DNA of 64,000 nucleotides, from the NCBI RefSeq assembly GCF_007280415.1, contig NZ_VKKU01000002.1, positions 806,001 to 870,000 on the forward strand, given 5' to 3'. The DNA comes from Sphingorhabdus contaminans. Its GTDB lineage: Bacteria; Pseudomonadota; Alphaproteobacteria; Sphingomonadales; Sphingomonadaceae. Made by a program: the position numbers and the translations under genes. Shown one piece after another: positions 55,098-63,567 of the stretch (within the stretch, counting starts at the first letter, position 1; the number at the start of each line of letters is the position of its first letter). The notes beneath the pieces were generated by a model. It was not told the origin of the DNA. It did not search any database and saw only the letters and a list, made by a program, of their open reading frames with translations.

Positions 55098-55130
55098 GTT
55101 TGCAAGAATTTTTCGCAAACCTTTGCATAA
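55098..55130. promoter_or_regulatory. Inverted-repeat region upstream of the TonB receptor with LacI-like half-sites
   Basis: GTTTGC (55098-55103) and GCAAAC (55115-55120) form one inverted repeat, and GCAAA-CC-TTTGC (55115-55126) a second, followed by TTGCATAA (55123-55130), which also ends the operators at 56579 and 59844. It is about 75-105 bases upstream of the receptor start. Probable regulator site; the match to the LacI operators is only partial. Confidence 0.5.
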
Positions 55131-55190
55131 AATTTTGTCCGGGCCTTTTTTGTGGCATTATCGTCACATTTTGCAGCGGGTCAGGCGCGC

Positions 55191-56513
55191 TCAGGCCGTG
55201 CCTAATTCACTATCCTTCACCCGTAAAACCGCAAAGGCCGCGCATATCAGCAAGACCCCCGCCAGCACCAAGGCATTTCGGGCATCCCCGCCGAGCCAGG
55301 GTTCATAATAGAATGGAAATGTGGCCGCATTCAAAAGCATGGGAATAACGATCATCATGTTGAATATCCCCATATAGACGCCCGTGCGGCGGGGCGGAAT
55401 GCAACTGGCCAGCATCACATAGGGCGTTCCCATGATGCTGCCCCAGCATATGCCAACACCAATGGCTGCCGGAAACAACATCGCGGTATCGGTCATCTGC
55501 GGTATGGCCATCATGCCGAGGCCGCCCGCCACCAAGGCAGCGGCATGCACCTTACGTGCACCAATCTTCCGAATCATCGGCATCATCAGCAGCGCGGCCA
55601 CAAAGGCGACGGCATTGTAGAAGGCCGCCATGGTTCCGTTGGTCAGAACGGCGCTGCGAAAACCGTCGCTGACCGGTTCGCTGGTGTTATAGACCGAGCG
55701 CGCGATCGAGTAGGTTACATAGGTCCAATAAATGCCCATGGCGTACCATTGGAACAGCATCATCACACCCAGCTTGCGCATTGGCCGTGGCATTTCGACT
55801 ATCGCCGATCCTATTTCCCGGAATGTCGCCGACGCGGTTTTGGGTTGGGCCGCAATCTCCGCCTTCTGGCTTTCAGTCAGCGGTAATTCCGGCACGCGGA
55901 TAACGGACCATAATATGGTCGAAAGCGACAAAACGGCACCAATTGTGAACACAACATAGACCGTATCGGGAATGTTATTCGCGCCAATGGCATCCTTGTT
56001 CATGCCGAAAAGTCCGACAAGAAGCGCGGGCGTCCCGAGCGCAAGACATTGGGCAAGGCCGGTAAAGGCGCTTTGGGTCAGAAAACCTACATTATGCTGA
56101 TCTTCGTTGAGGCGGTCGCTCACATAGGCGCGATAAGGTTCCATTGTGATATTGTTGCCAGCGTCCAGGATCCACAGCAGGCTCGCCGCCATCAATATGC
56201 TCTGCGACAGGGGCATGAATAAAAGCCCGAGCGAACATAATATCGCACCGACGATGAAATAGGGCGTTCGCCGTCCCCATTTCGAATTGGTCCGGTCGCT
56301 CATTGCGCCGATAATTGGCTGCACCACCAGTCCGGTGACCGGCCCTGCAAGTTGCAATATGGGTAAAGATGCCTCGTCCGCACCCAGATAGGAATATATC
56401 GGGGCCATGTTGCCTTGCTGCAGCCCGAAGCTGAATTGCAGCCCCAAAAACCCCAAATTCATCTGCAGAATTTTTGACAAGGACAGATGCGGTTTGGTCG
56501 TCGGTTGGGACAT
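55191..56513 (-). CDS. MFS transporter, SLC45/sucrose-maltose type
   Basis: 440-residue major facilitator with 12 predicted helices. Starts MSQPTTKPHLSLSKILQMNL with GFLGLQFSFGLQQGNM as helix 1, then GAMSDRTNSKWGRRTPYF, the D-R-T-x-S-x-x-GRRRP loop of the SLC45/sucrose-proton symporter group. It likely imports sucrose or a similar disaccharide by proton symport. Start at ATG 56513 with GGAG upstream. Divergent from the LacI-type gene with an 18-bp operator-like sequence between them, and close to a fructokinase and a GH68 enzyme. Substrate is inferred from the context. Confidence 0.87.
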   Translation of the reverse strand: MSQPTTKPHLSLSKILQMNLGFLGLQFSFGLQQGNMAPIYSYLGADEASLPILQLAGPVTGLVVQPIIGAMSDRTNSKWGRRTPYFIVGAILCSLGLLFMPLSQSILMAASLLWILDAGNNITMEPYRAYVSDRLNEDQHNVGFLTQSAFTGLAQCLALGTPALLVGLFGMNKDAIGANNIPDTVYVVFTIGAVLSLSTILWSVIRVPELPLTESQKAEIAAQPKTASATFREIGSAIVEMPRPMRKLGVMMLFQWYAMGIYWTYVTYSIARSVYNTSEPVSDGFRSAVLTNGTMAAFYNAVAFVAALLMMPMIRKIGARKVHAAALVAGGLGMMAIPQMTDTAMLFPAAIGVGICWGSIMGTPYVMLASCIPPRRTGVYMGIFNMMIVIPMLLNAATFPFYYEPWLGGDARNALVLAGVLLICAAFAVLRVKDSELGTA

Positions 56514-56578
56514 TTTTTTCTCCTCGGCGGAACAATCCGCTACTCTCCGCATTATCTGCTAACGCATAGGGGGAATTT

Positions 56579-56595
56579 TGCAACAATCGATTGCA
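56579..56595. promoter_or_regulatory. LacI-type operator between the transporter and lacI genes
   Basis: TGCAA-CAATCGA-TTGCA, a perfect 5-bp inverted repeat with a seven-base centre, extended by TAA. The 18 bases CAACAATCGATTGCATAA (56581-56598) recur exactly upstream of the GH68 gene at 59846-59863. It lies 65 bases upstream of the transporter start. Confidence 0.75.
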
Positions 56596-56685
56596 TAACA
56601 CGGGGCTGTTATTTTCTTTCCTCTTGCCACAGGGACAAATCGTCCTCAATATTGGCGGGGTCTGGACCCGATATTAGGAGCAAAA

Positions 56686-57699
56686 ATGGACAGTCAGGGG
56701 CGGGTTCGGAATATTACCGATTTGGCGCGTTTGGCCGGGGTCTCCCCCGGAACAGTATCCCGCGCCTTGGCAGATTCGCATCTGATCGCGAAAAAGACCC
56801 GTGACAAAATTCAGCAACTTGCCCGCGAACATGACTTTCGGCCCAATGTGATGGCCCGCAACCTGCGCATCAAGCGCGCAGGCGCGATTGGCGTACTGAT
56901 ACCATTAGGCCACGAAACGGGCCAGCATATCTCTGACCCCTTCTTTATGACCATGTTGGGTCATCTCGCCGATGCGTTAACGGAGCGGGGTCACGACCTC
57001 TTGCTGTCACGCGTTATTCCGAAAGATCCCGATTGGCTGAACCGCGTCGTTGATTCTGGGCGCGTGGACGGAGTGATCTTGATTGGACAATCCGACCAGA
57101 TCGACGTCATTGAGAAAGTCGCCAGCCGCTATCTTCCCCTGGTTGCCTGGGGCGCAAATCTGCCCGGCAAGAATCATTGCTCTGTAGGGTCGGACAACCG
57201 GAAGGGTGGCCAGATAGCGGCACAGCATCTGATCGACCGGGGATGCCGTAATTTTGCCTTCTTCGGTGATCCTGTTGCGCCCGAGATAGCGGAACGTCTT
57301 GAAGGCTGTCGTGCCGCCCTTGCGTTGGCCGGTCTGGGCGACAGCCTCAGCATTTTACCGGCTCATTTGACGGCCGAAACGGCCCATCCTGCTATCAGCA
57401 AATGGCTGGACGATACGCAGTCGATCCCAAATGGCATCATCGCCGCATCCGACGTGATCGCCATGAGCGCATTACGCGCGCTTGCCGAACATGGCGTGAA
57501 GGTGCCGGGTCAGGTGCATGTGGTTGGATATGATGACCTGCCATTTGCCAACCAGACGGTTCCGACACTTTCGACGGTAAGGCAGGATCTTGCTGCCGGT
57601 GCCGGACATCTGGTCGACCTTTTGTTCCGGCGCATTGCGGGAGAGGAAACAGGTTCGGTTGTGCTCAAACCCGAGCTTGTCGTCCGTCAATCAAGCTGA
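56686..57699 (+). CDS. LacI/GalR-family transcriptional regulator
   Basis: 337-residue repressor. Helix-turn-helix at about 7-30: ITDLARLAGVSPGTVSRALA, the LacI-family recognition signature, then a hinge and a periplasmic-binding-protein-like effector domain (about 63-330, with GVLIPLGHETGQH and DLPFANQTVPTLSTVRQDL). Strong RBS AGGAGC before ATG 56686. It is divergent from the MFS gene, and the shared operator-like sequences suggest it controls the transporter and GH68 genes. The effector is probably sucrose or fructose derived. Confidence 0.93.
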   Translation: MDSQGRVRNITDLARLAGVSPGTVSRALADSHLIAKKTRDKIQQLAREHDFRPNVMARNLRIKRAGAIGVLIPLGHETGQHISDPFFMTMLGHLADALTERGHDLLLSRVIPKDPDWLNRVVDSGRVDGVILIGQSDQIDVIEKVASRYLPLVAWGANLPGKNHCSVGSDNRKGGQIAAQHLIDRGCRNFAFFGDPVAPEIAERLEGCRAALALAGLGDSLSILPAHLTAETAHPAISKWLDDTQSIPNGIIAASDVIAMSALRALAEHGVKVPGQVHVVGYDDLPFANQTVPTLSTVRQDLAAGAGHLVDLLFRRIAGEETGSVVLKPELVVRQSS

Positions 57700-57718
57700 G
57701 CATTTTTAGGGTCAGGAC

Positions 57719-58612
57719 CTAGCTGGGCGTGGCGAGAATATCTTGCGCCAGCGCCAGACCGCCGAGCAGCCCGGCCTTGTCACCCAAGCCGGGTGCCACA
57801 ATGATATCAGATGCCTTTCCGCGGAAATAACCCCGACCCAACTCATCCGCCTGCGCACATATCCGGTCGAGCAATGCCGGCGTAGCTGTGACACCCCCGC
57901 CCAAAATGACGCAGCCCGGTTCCATGATCGACTGCAACGTCACCACCATATGCGCAATATACCAGGCGATGATGCTATGCGCTTCATGGTCGGACGGCAG
58001 TTCGGACAGGGACATTCCCCACCGCGCCTTGATGGCGGGGCCACTGGCAAGGCCTTCCAGGCAATCAGCATGGAACGGGCAGATACCGGGAAATTGCATA
58101 TCCTTTGGATGGCGAGGGATGCGGATATGCCCCATTTCAGGATGGGACAGACCCTGAAGTGGCTTGCCGTCGACAATCGCGCCGCCACCTATGCCGGTGC
58201 CGATCGTGACATAAACACAGGCGGGCTTTCCCCGACCGGCACCCCATCTCGATTCGGCGAGTGCTGCACCATTCACATCGGTATCGAAACCCACAGGAAG
58301 ACCCAGCGCCCGACCGATGCGACCGGCAAAATCGGTGTCACTCCAGCCCGGCTTTGTCGTTGCGGTGATATGCCCCCAATTGGGCGCATTTCGATCCAGC
58401 TCGATCGGACCGAAACTTGCTATGCCTATTGCAGCCAGCATGCCGTGCTGGTCTTGTGCGGCGCGCAACCAGTCCAGCGTTGCGCCAATTGTTTCATCGG
58501 GCGTTAGGGTATCAAAGCGTGCGGTTTCCCGGACATCATCGGGTCCTGCCACAATGCCCGCTACAAATTTGGTTCCGCCCGCCTCGATGCAGCCGAAGAG
58601 CGGGCGGGTCAT
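57719..58612 (-). CDS. ROK-family fructokinase
   Basis: 297-residue ROK sugar kinase. N-terminal ATP loop IEAGGTKFVAG, the VGFDTDVNGAALAE block with catalytic Asp, GTGIGGGAIV, and a zinc-binding segment with HP-x-x-C and C around PEMGHIRIPRHPKDM and GICPFHADCLEG. The latter, plus EGLASGPAIKARWG, is like fructokinases of the ScrK/YajF type rather than glucokinases. It phosphorylates fructose to fructose-6-phosphate, the product expected from GH68 cleavage of sucrose. It overlaps GH68 upstream by four bases (ATGA). Confidence 0.87.
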   Translation of the reverse strand: MTRPLFGCIEAGGTKFVAGIVAGPDDVRETARFDTLTPDETIGATLDWLRAAQDQHGMLAAIGIASFGPIELDRNAPNWGHITATTKPGWSDTDFAGRIGRALGLPVGFDTDVNGAALAESRWGAGRGKPACVYVTIGTGIGGGAIVDGKPLQGLSHPEMGHIRIPRHPKDMQFPGICPFHADCLEGLASGPAIKARWGMSLSELPSDHEAHSIIAWYIAHMVVTLQSIMEPGCVILGGGVTATPALLDRICAQADELGRGYFRGKASDIIVAPGLGDKAGLLGGLALAQDILATPS

Positions 58613-59790
58613 GCGGGCCCCAGAAGCTGGGTGGTTGTTCCATCGATCGAAATTTTCAGCACAGGAGCGATAGTGCCCCCAAACTGGTCGCGCTGCAATC
58701 GGGGTTCGGCAAAAATATCGCGTCCCGCGAGGCCCCAGTGATCGACAAAGCTATAGACTTCCAAATTATCCAGAACTTGCCAGCAATAGGCTTGTCGTGG
58801 TTCGGCTGCAGGATTTGCAAGGACAAGACCCGTTCCGTTCAGCGGGGTATATGGCCCGGCAAGGGCCGGCGCGACCATGCCATACAAACCGCTCGGTCCC
58901 TTCGGTCCATCCGGGGCGAAAACGGAATTTTGCGAGGACCAGAAAAGATAATAGAGGCCGTCCCGCAACACCAGATGCGGACGCTCCATCTCATTGCAGA
59001 CCCCGTCTGCGGAAATGATGGGTGGCAGCAGACGAAATCCGTCTTCTCCCATCGCAGAATGCGCCACCGCGAGCCCCACGACGCCATTATGTTGGGACCG
59101 TGAGCCCGGTAATGACCCTGTGAACAGAATATAGGCATTGCCGTCTGCTGGATCGCGGAACCAATAAGGGTCGCGAAAGCCCTTGATATTGCCGGGCACG
59201 CCCTGATCGACACCGACATCCACATACATGCTGCCGTCATTGACGACGAGAGGGCGGGCAACAGACCAGTTGGAAATGGTTGGTAGCTTCCCTGAAAGGT
59301 CCAGCTTTCCTGTTGTCTGGAACAACCGCTGTTCGAAACTGGGTTTGGGATCGCTGCGGCGGCCTGCAGCTGTGAAATAGGCAGTGACCTCGTCCGTTTC
59401 CGGATTGAAGCGCGCCGAACCGGACCATTCGCGCGTACCCGGATTCAGGTCGTCGGGAAAAAGGAGACCGCAATCTATCCACGCATCATCCTTGCGGAAA
59501 AGCATGCGGGTGCGGGCAATGTCGTGACGCAGGCCGGGATCAGGCAAACGCGGTGCCGACAACACCATCCACAATTCCCCGCCGGCAATCTGGGCCACAC
59601 TGCCGTCCGCATTTTGCAACGGCCACAAGTCCCACAAATCCTGATCGGGAACGACGGAAACAACATCCTGTGCGGATATAAAGGGCGCTGCGGGCAAGGG
59701 GCGCTTGGCGATGTCTGCCACATGCTGCGCGCTCCAATGGGACATCGACCAGCCGCGATCATCGGAAATATGGTGCGCTGAAATCGACAT
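58609..59790 (-). CDS. GH68 sucrose fructosyltransferase (levansucrase/inulosucrase-type)
   Basis: 393-residue glycoside hydrolase family 68. Family motifs: nucleophile Asp54 in LWDLWPLQN, the transition-state Asp207 in FRDPYWF, acid/base Glu269 in EMERPHLV, and EWSGSARF between them. GH68 cleaves sucrose and transfers fructose to water, sucrose or growing levan/inulin. No signal peptide is seen, as in Gram-negative levansucrases such as that of Zymomonas, so export or an intracellular hydrolase role is open. ATG 59790 was taken because family similarity begins after it. An operator-like element lies 53 bases upstream. Co-transcribed with the fructokinase gene. Confidence 0.9.
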   Translation of the reverse strand: MSISAHHISDDRGWSMSHWSAQHVADIAKRPLPAAPFISAQDVVSVVPDQDLWDLWPLQNADGSVAQIAGGELWMVLSAPRLPDPGLRHDIARTRMLFRKDDAWIDCGLLFPDDLNPGTREWSGSARFNPETDEVTAYFTAAGRRSDPKPSFEQRLFQTTGKLDLSGKLPTISNWSVARPLVVNDGSMYVDVGVDQGVPGNIKGFRDPYWFRDPADGNAYILFTGSLPGSRSQHNGVVGLAVAHSAMGEDGFRLLPPIISADGVCNEMERPHLVLRDGLYYLFWSSQNSVFAPDGPKGPSGLYGMVAPALAGPYTPLNGTGLVLANPAAEPRQAYCWQVLDNLEVYSFVDHWGLAGRDIFAEPRLQRDQFGGTIAPVLKISIDGTTTQLLGPA

Positions 59791-59843
59791 TCGCTGCTCT
59801 TGCCCCTCTCTTCGGGACGTCCCTATAATGCTTGCAGACAAAT

Positions 59844-59860
59844 TACAACAATCGATTGCA
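59844..59860. promoter_or_regulatory. Second LacI-type operator, upstream of GH68
   Basis: TACAA-CAATCGA-TTGCA: same as the operator at 56579 except for one base in the left arm. The 18 bases from 59846 to 59863 are identical to 56581-56598. It lies 53 bases before the GH68 start. Confidence 0.75.
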
Positions 59861-59970
59861 TAAATTAGGGTCAGCGAAAATTCAGGGCCATATTTGGCCT
59901 TTTTTGCCATGATATCGCCATGACTAATGCCTATCTGGAAGATCAAGACCCCCAAGGCGATACTTGCAAT

Positions 59971-61086
59971 ATGACTGATATGACTTTCTCCCCTGCCAAA
60001 ACGGCGCGCGAAACAGCGTCCGATATCGGCGTTGCCGCCCGTGCCGAGCGGCTGAAGCGCGTGCCCGATGACAAGGCCATGCTGCGCGCCGTGGCAGAGC
60101 TGACGCGCGATCTGGGTACGGCGAATCCCCGTATCTTCTGGTCCGACTTCCTGTTTTCGGCAGCGCTCGGCTATGCCGCGCTGGCCGTTGCCATCCTGGC
60201 CGGGCCTCTTTGGCTAAAGCTTGTCGCCGCTGCGGTTTCTGTGCTCGCACTTTACCGGGCCGGTGGCTTTATCCATGAGGTCACCCACATGAAGCATTCG
60301 TCCGTTCCGGGTTTCCGGTTCGGCTTTAACGCCGTGATCGGCGTGCCCCTGCTGGTGCCGTCCTATATGTATGAAGGTATCCACAATCTCCACCATGCCC
60401 GCACCCGGTACGGGACGGACCAGGATCCCGAATATCTGCCGCTCGCGCTGATGAAGCCCTGGACGCTTCCGGTGTTCATCCTTGTGTCAATCCTTGCGCC
60501 CTTCGCATTGCTGTTCCGCAATGCGGTTCTTGCACCCCTGTCCCTGTTTATCCCGCCGCTCCGCAAGCTGGTGGTGGAACGTTATTCCGGACTGGTCATC
60601 AACCCTGCCTTCCGCCGCCGGCCGGCCGAAGGCGAAGCGCGCCGCAACTGGATTTGGCAGGAAACCGCCGCAAGCATCTGGTCGATTGCGCTGTTGACCG
60701 GTGTTTTCACCGGAATCATCCCGCTGAACGCTTTTCTGATCTTTTTGGGAATCGTGTCGGCCGTCGCCGTTTTGAACCAGATTCGCACATTGGTTGCACA
60801 TCTGTGGGAAAATGACGGCGAACCGTTGAGCGTCACCGCGCAGTTCCTCGACAGCGTCAATGTGCCGCCGCCGGGGCTGTTGCCCGCGCTGTGGGCGCCG
60901 GTCGGCCTGCGTTACCATGCGCTTCACCACCTGCTGCCCAGCGTGCCTTATCACGCCCTCGGCGAAGCCCACCGCCGCCTCAGCGCCGAGCTTGCGCCCG
61001 ATTCTGCGTACCACAGCGCCAGTTACAAAGGCCTGCCCGGCCTTGCCTTTCGCTTGGCCAGAAGCACAATGGTGCGCGGGGCCTGA
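59971..61086 (+). CDS. Fatty acid desaturase family protein
   Basis: 371-residue membrane desaturase with the three histidine boxes: HEVTH (102-106), HNLHH (138-142, in GIHNLHHAR) and HALHH near residue 317 (in RYHALHHLLP). These bind the di-iron centre. Several hydrophobic helices sit between the boxes. The length and box spacing match the fatty acid desaturase/beta-carotene hydroxylase superfamily; substrate not determined. Start is uncertain: ATG 59971 is preferred (AAGGCG upstream), while an in-frame ATG at 59920 adds 17 residues without a ribosome binding site. Divergent from the GH68 gene and possibly influenced by its operator region. Confidence 0.85.
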   Translation: MTDMTFSPAKTARETASDIGVAARAERLKRVPDDKAMLRAVAELTRDLGTANPRIFWSDFLFSAALGYAALAVAILAGPLWLKLVAAAVSVLALYRAGGFIHEVTHMKHSSVPGFRFGFNAVIGVPLLVPSYMYEGIHNLHHARTRYGTDQDPEYLPLALMKPWTLPVFILVSILAPFALLFRNAVLAPLSLFIPPLRKLVVERYSGLVINPAFRRRPAEGEARRNWIWQETAASIWSIALLTGVFTGIIPLNAFLIFLGIVSAVAVLNQIRTLVAHLWENDGEPLSVTAQFLDSVNVPPPGLLPALWAPVGLRYHALHHLLPSVPYHALGEAHRRLSAELAPDSAYHSASYKGLPGLAFRLARSTMVRGA

Positions 61087-61119
61087 ACGGCCCTTCAGTT
61101 CAGAAAATCGAAGGAAAAC

Positions 61120-61194
61120 TGGAGCGGGCGAAGGGATTCGAACCCTCGACCCCAACCTTGGCAAGGTTGTGCTCTACCCCTGAGCTACGCCCGC
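61120..61194 (-). tRNA. tRNA-Gly (GCC)
   Basis: 75-nt tRNA with the CCA end encoded. Acceptor stem GCGGGCG pairs with CGCCCGC. The D arm is GCTCAGGGGTAGAGC, the anticodon stem-loop AACCTTGCCAAGGTT carries GCC, and the T loop is GGTTCGAATCC. It reads GGC/GGU glycine codons. Confidence 0.96.
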
Positions 61195-61391
61195 TCTGGC
61201 GGTCGGGACAGCGGATGAGCCTGATGGCCATCTCGATTCCCCGACAGGTGAGGCGCGCCGTTAGCATGGGGTATTTCCCCCCGCAACCCCCAATTATATG
61301 CTTTTTATGCAAACGGGTGATTGCCTGTCTTGTATAAGGCATATCTTTGCGCACATAGGACGCTTACGAATCCGCTTACAAAGCACGGAGA

Positions 61392-62315
61392 ATGACTTTG
61401 GCAACGTTGGGCCTGACCACCGAAGAACAAAAAGCAGTCGAGCAATTCCGCCAGCAGGTGGTGACGCCTTCGATGGACAAACTCGTCATATTGGATTTCT
61501 GGGCCGAGTGGTGCGGCCCATGCAAGCAACTGACGCCGGTTCTGGAAAAGGTCGCGGCCGACTATGCCGACCGGGGTGTCGTGCTGGCCAAGGTGAATGT
61601 CGACGAAAATAAATTCATCGCCGCGCAGTTTCAGGTGCGGTCTATTCCCACCGTCTATGCCATATTCCAGGGGCAGCCCATTGCCGACCTGACCCCGGCA
61701 CGGACCGAACCGCAATTGACCCAGATGCTGGACCAGATTTTGGCAAAACTGCCCGTCAAGGCAGGTGACGGCAGTCCAGACCCCGCCACGCAAATTGCCC
61801 CGCTGCTGGAGGCGGGCGAAGAATTGCTGGAAAATGAGGGCGCAGAACAGGCCTATAGCCTGTTTATCGATGCCCTCGCGATTGCGCCGGAACATCCCGC
61901 CGCCCTGTCCGGCCTGATCCGCGCATTGGCAGCGCTGGGGCGCGCGGACGAAGCGCAGGCGATCTATGACAGTCTGGACGAATCGCTCAAGACGGACGCG
62001 GCTTTGGTACGCGCCAGCTCGGTATTGAGCATTGCAGCCTCCGCCGTGGCACCCGACGAGTTGAACGCGCTGAAGGCGGTGGTCGACGCAGCGCCGGACG
62101 ACCATGCCAAACGGATAGAACTCGCCAATGCCCTGATGGCGGCTGGCCAGCGCGATGAAGCAGCCGATGCGCTGCTGCACAGTATCGCTGCCGACCGTGA
62201 ATGGAATGACGGTGCGGCCAAGGCGCGGCTGCTCGAAATTTTTGCGATGATCGGTTTGGAAGATCCCTGGGTGTCAGCCACCCGCCGCAAATTGTCGGCC
62301 ATATTGTTCGGATGA
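61392..62315 (+). CDS. Thioredoxin-domain co-chaperone, CnoX/YbbN-like
   Basis: 307-residue protein with an N-terminal thioredoxin domain (about 10-115) and a C-terminal TPR domain (about 125-305). The active site FWAEWCGPCKQL contains CGPC (C41, C44), and RSIPTVYAI has the cis-proline. The fusion is that of CnoX/YbbN, a chlorine-activated holdase in E. coli that cooperates with GroEL and DnaK; a classical CGPC is retained here, so it may also have redox activity. It overlaps the next gene by four bases (ATGA). Confidence 0.9.
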   Translation: MTLATLGLTTEEQKAVEQFRQQVVTPSMDKLVILDFWAEWCGPCKQLTPVLEKVAADYADRGVVLAKVNVDENKFIAAQFQVRSIPTVYAIFQGQPIADLTPARTEPQLTQMLDQILAKLPVKAGDGSPDPATQIAPLLEAGEELLENEGAEQAYSLFIDALAIAPEHPAALSGLIRALAALGRADEAQAIYDSLDESLKTDAALVRASSVLSIAASAVAPDELNALKAVVDAAPDDHAKRIELANALMAAGQRDEAADALLHSIAADREWNDGAAKARLLEIFAMIGLEDPWVSATRRKLSAILFG

Positions 62316-62929
62316 CCGTTCGCCGCATCTCGATCTTTCCCCTGACCGGGGCCATCCTGTTTCCGGGCATGCAATTGCCGTTGCACATATTCGAGCAACG
62401 CTACCGCGATCTGGTAGGTGATTCACTCGCCCGTGACCGGATGATCGGTATGGTCCAGCCGAAGAGTCAGGGTAACCATCCCCCCTTGTTCGAAGTCGGT
62501 TGCCTTGGCCGGATCGGCGATGTCGAAGCGATGGATGACGGCCGGTACAATATCATATTGGAAGGACTGCAGCGCTTTACGATCCGCAAGGAACTGGACG
62601 TCAGCACCAGTTTCCGACAGGTCGAGGGCGAATTGTGGGAAGAAGACGAAGCATCCGATGCTCTGTCCATTGCCGAACGCGCATCGCTAGAGATCGAATC
62701 GCGTCGCTTTGCCGATATACAGGGCTATGCCGTTGATTGGGGTGCCGTGGGGCAGCTTGATGACTATTCGCTGGTCAATGCCATCGCCCAGATCGCGCCT
62801 TTCGACTATGCAGCAAAGCAGGCTTTGTTAGAGGCGCGCGGGCTATCTGCCCGGGCGGACCTGATCGTACAGTTGATGCAGTTTTTCGGTCGGCACGATG
62901 GCTCCGACGACCGCGTTACCCTGCAATAA
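62312..62929 (+). CDS. Lon substrate-binding (LON) domain protein
   Basis: 205-residue protein consisting of a single LAN/LON domain, the N-terminal domain of Lon protease, without ATPase or protease parts. Signature stretches: RISIFPLTGAILFPGMQLPLHIFE, here in parts, plus FEQRYRDLVGDS, MIGMVQP and GCLGRIGDVEAMDDGRYNI. Such stand-alone proteins are thought to bind substrates or nucleic acids in stress responses; the role is unclear. Its four-base overlap with the thioredoxin/TPR gene suggests co-function in protein quality control. Confidence 0.85.
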   Translation: MTVRRISIFPLTGAILFPGMQLPLHIFEQRYRDLVGDSLARDRMIGMVQPKSQGNHPPLFEVGCLGRIGDVEAMDDGRYNIILEGLQRFTIRKELDVSTSFRQVEGELWEEDEASDALSIAERASLEIESRRFADIQGYAVDWGAVGQLDDYSLVNAIAQIAPFDYAAKQALLEARGLSARADLIVQLMQFFGRHDGSDDRVTLQ

Positions 62930-62946
62930 TCGCCAGCCGACGGCGC

Positions 62947-63567
62947 TTACAAAAAGCTTTCGCGCAATCCATCAATTACAAATTGCGCCGCCAATGCGCC
63001 CAGCAATACACCGAGTAGACGGGTAATCACCGCCTCGGCCTTTGCGCCCAACACCCGCATGAGCGGACCCGCCGCCAAAAGTGCCAGTAAGGTAAGTACC
63101 AGTACGGCCGCAAGTGCCGCCAGAATGACTCCGGCCCGTTCCAGCCCGTCATTCTGCGCCATTAACAGCATGACCGAAGCGATGGATCCCGGCCCTGCAA
63201 TCATGGGCATTGCCATCGGAAAGACCGATACGTCTTCGATTTCGGGGGTGTCGATGATTTTTTGCGCCCGTTCCTCGCGACGTTCGGTACGCTTTTCGAA
63301 AACCATTTCGGTAGCGATCAGGAACAGCATGATTCCGCCGGCGATCCGAAAACTGTTAAGTTCGATGTGCAATGCCGCGAGCAATTCTTCGCCAAACAGC
63401 GCAAAGACGAGCAATATCATCGACGCCACAAATACCGCACGCAATGCCATATTCCGGCGCTGCGCGGCGTTTGCGCCCTTTGTCAGGCTGGCATAAATCG
63501 GCGCGCAACCGGGCGGGTCGATGACGACGAAAAATGTGATGAAGGCGGAAAGGAACAGATCGATCAT
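62947..63567 (-). CDS. MarC-family integral membrane protein
   Basis: 206-residue protein with six predicted transmembrane helices. Starts at ATG 63567 with MIDLFLSAFITFFVVIDPPG, the conserved MarC N-terminus with the FFVVIDPPGCAPI block, then SFRIAGGIMLFLIATEMV, and AMPMIAGPGSI, the second half signature. MarC proteins are multiple-transmembrane proteins of unclear transport role; no antibiotic-resistance effect can be inferred. The frame extends upstream another 33 codons without support. It overlaps the following minus-strand gene by four bases (ATGA). Confidence 0.88.
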   Translation of the reverse strand: MIDLFLSAFITFFVVIDPPGCAPIYASLTKGANAAQRRNMALRAVFVASMILLVFALFGEELLAALHIELNSFRIAGGIMLFLIATEMVFEKRTERREERAQKIIDTPEIEDVSVFPMAMPMIAGPGSIASVMLLMAQNDGLERAGVILAALAAVLVLTLLALLAAGPLMRVLGAKAEAVITRLLGVLLGALAAQFVIDGLRESFL

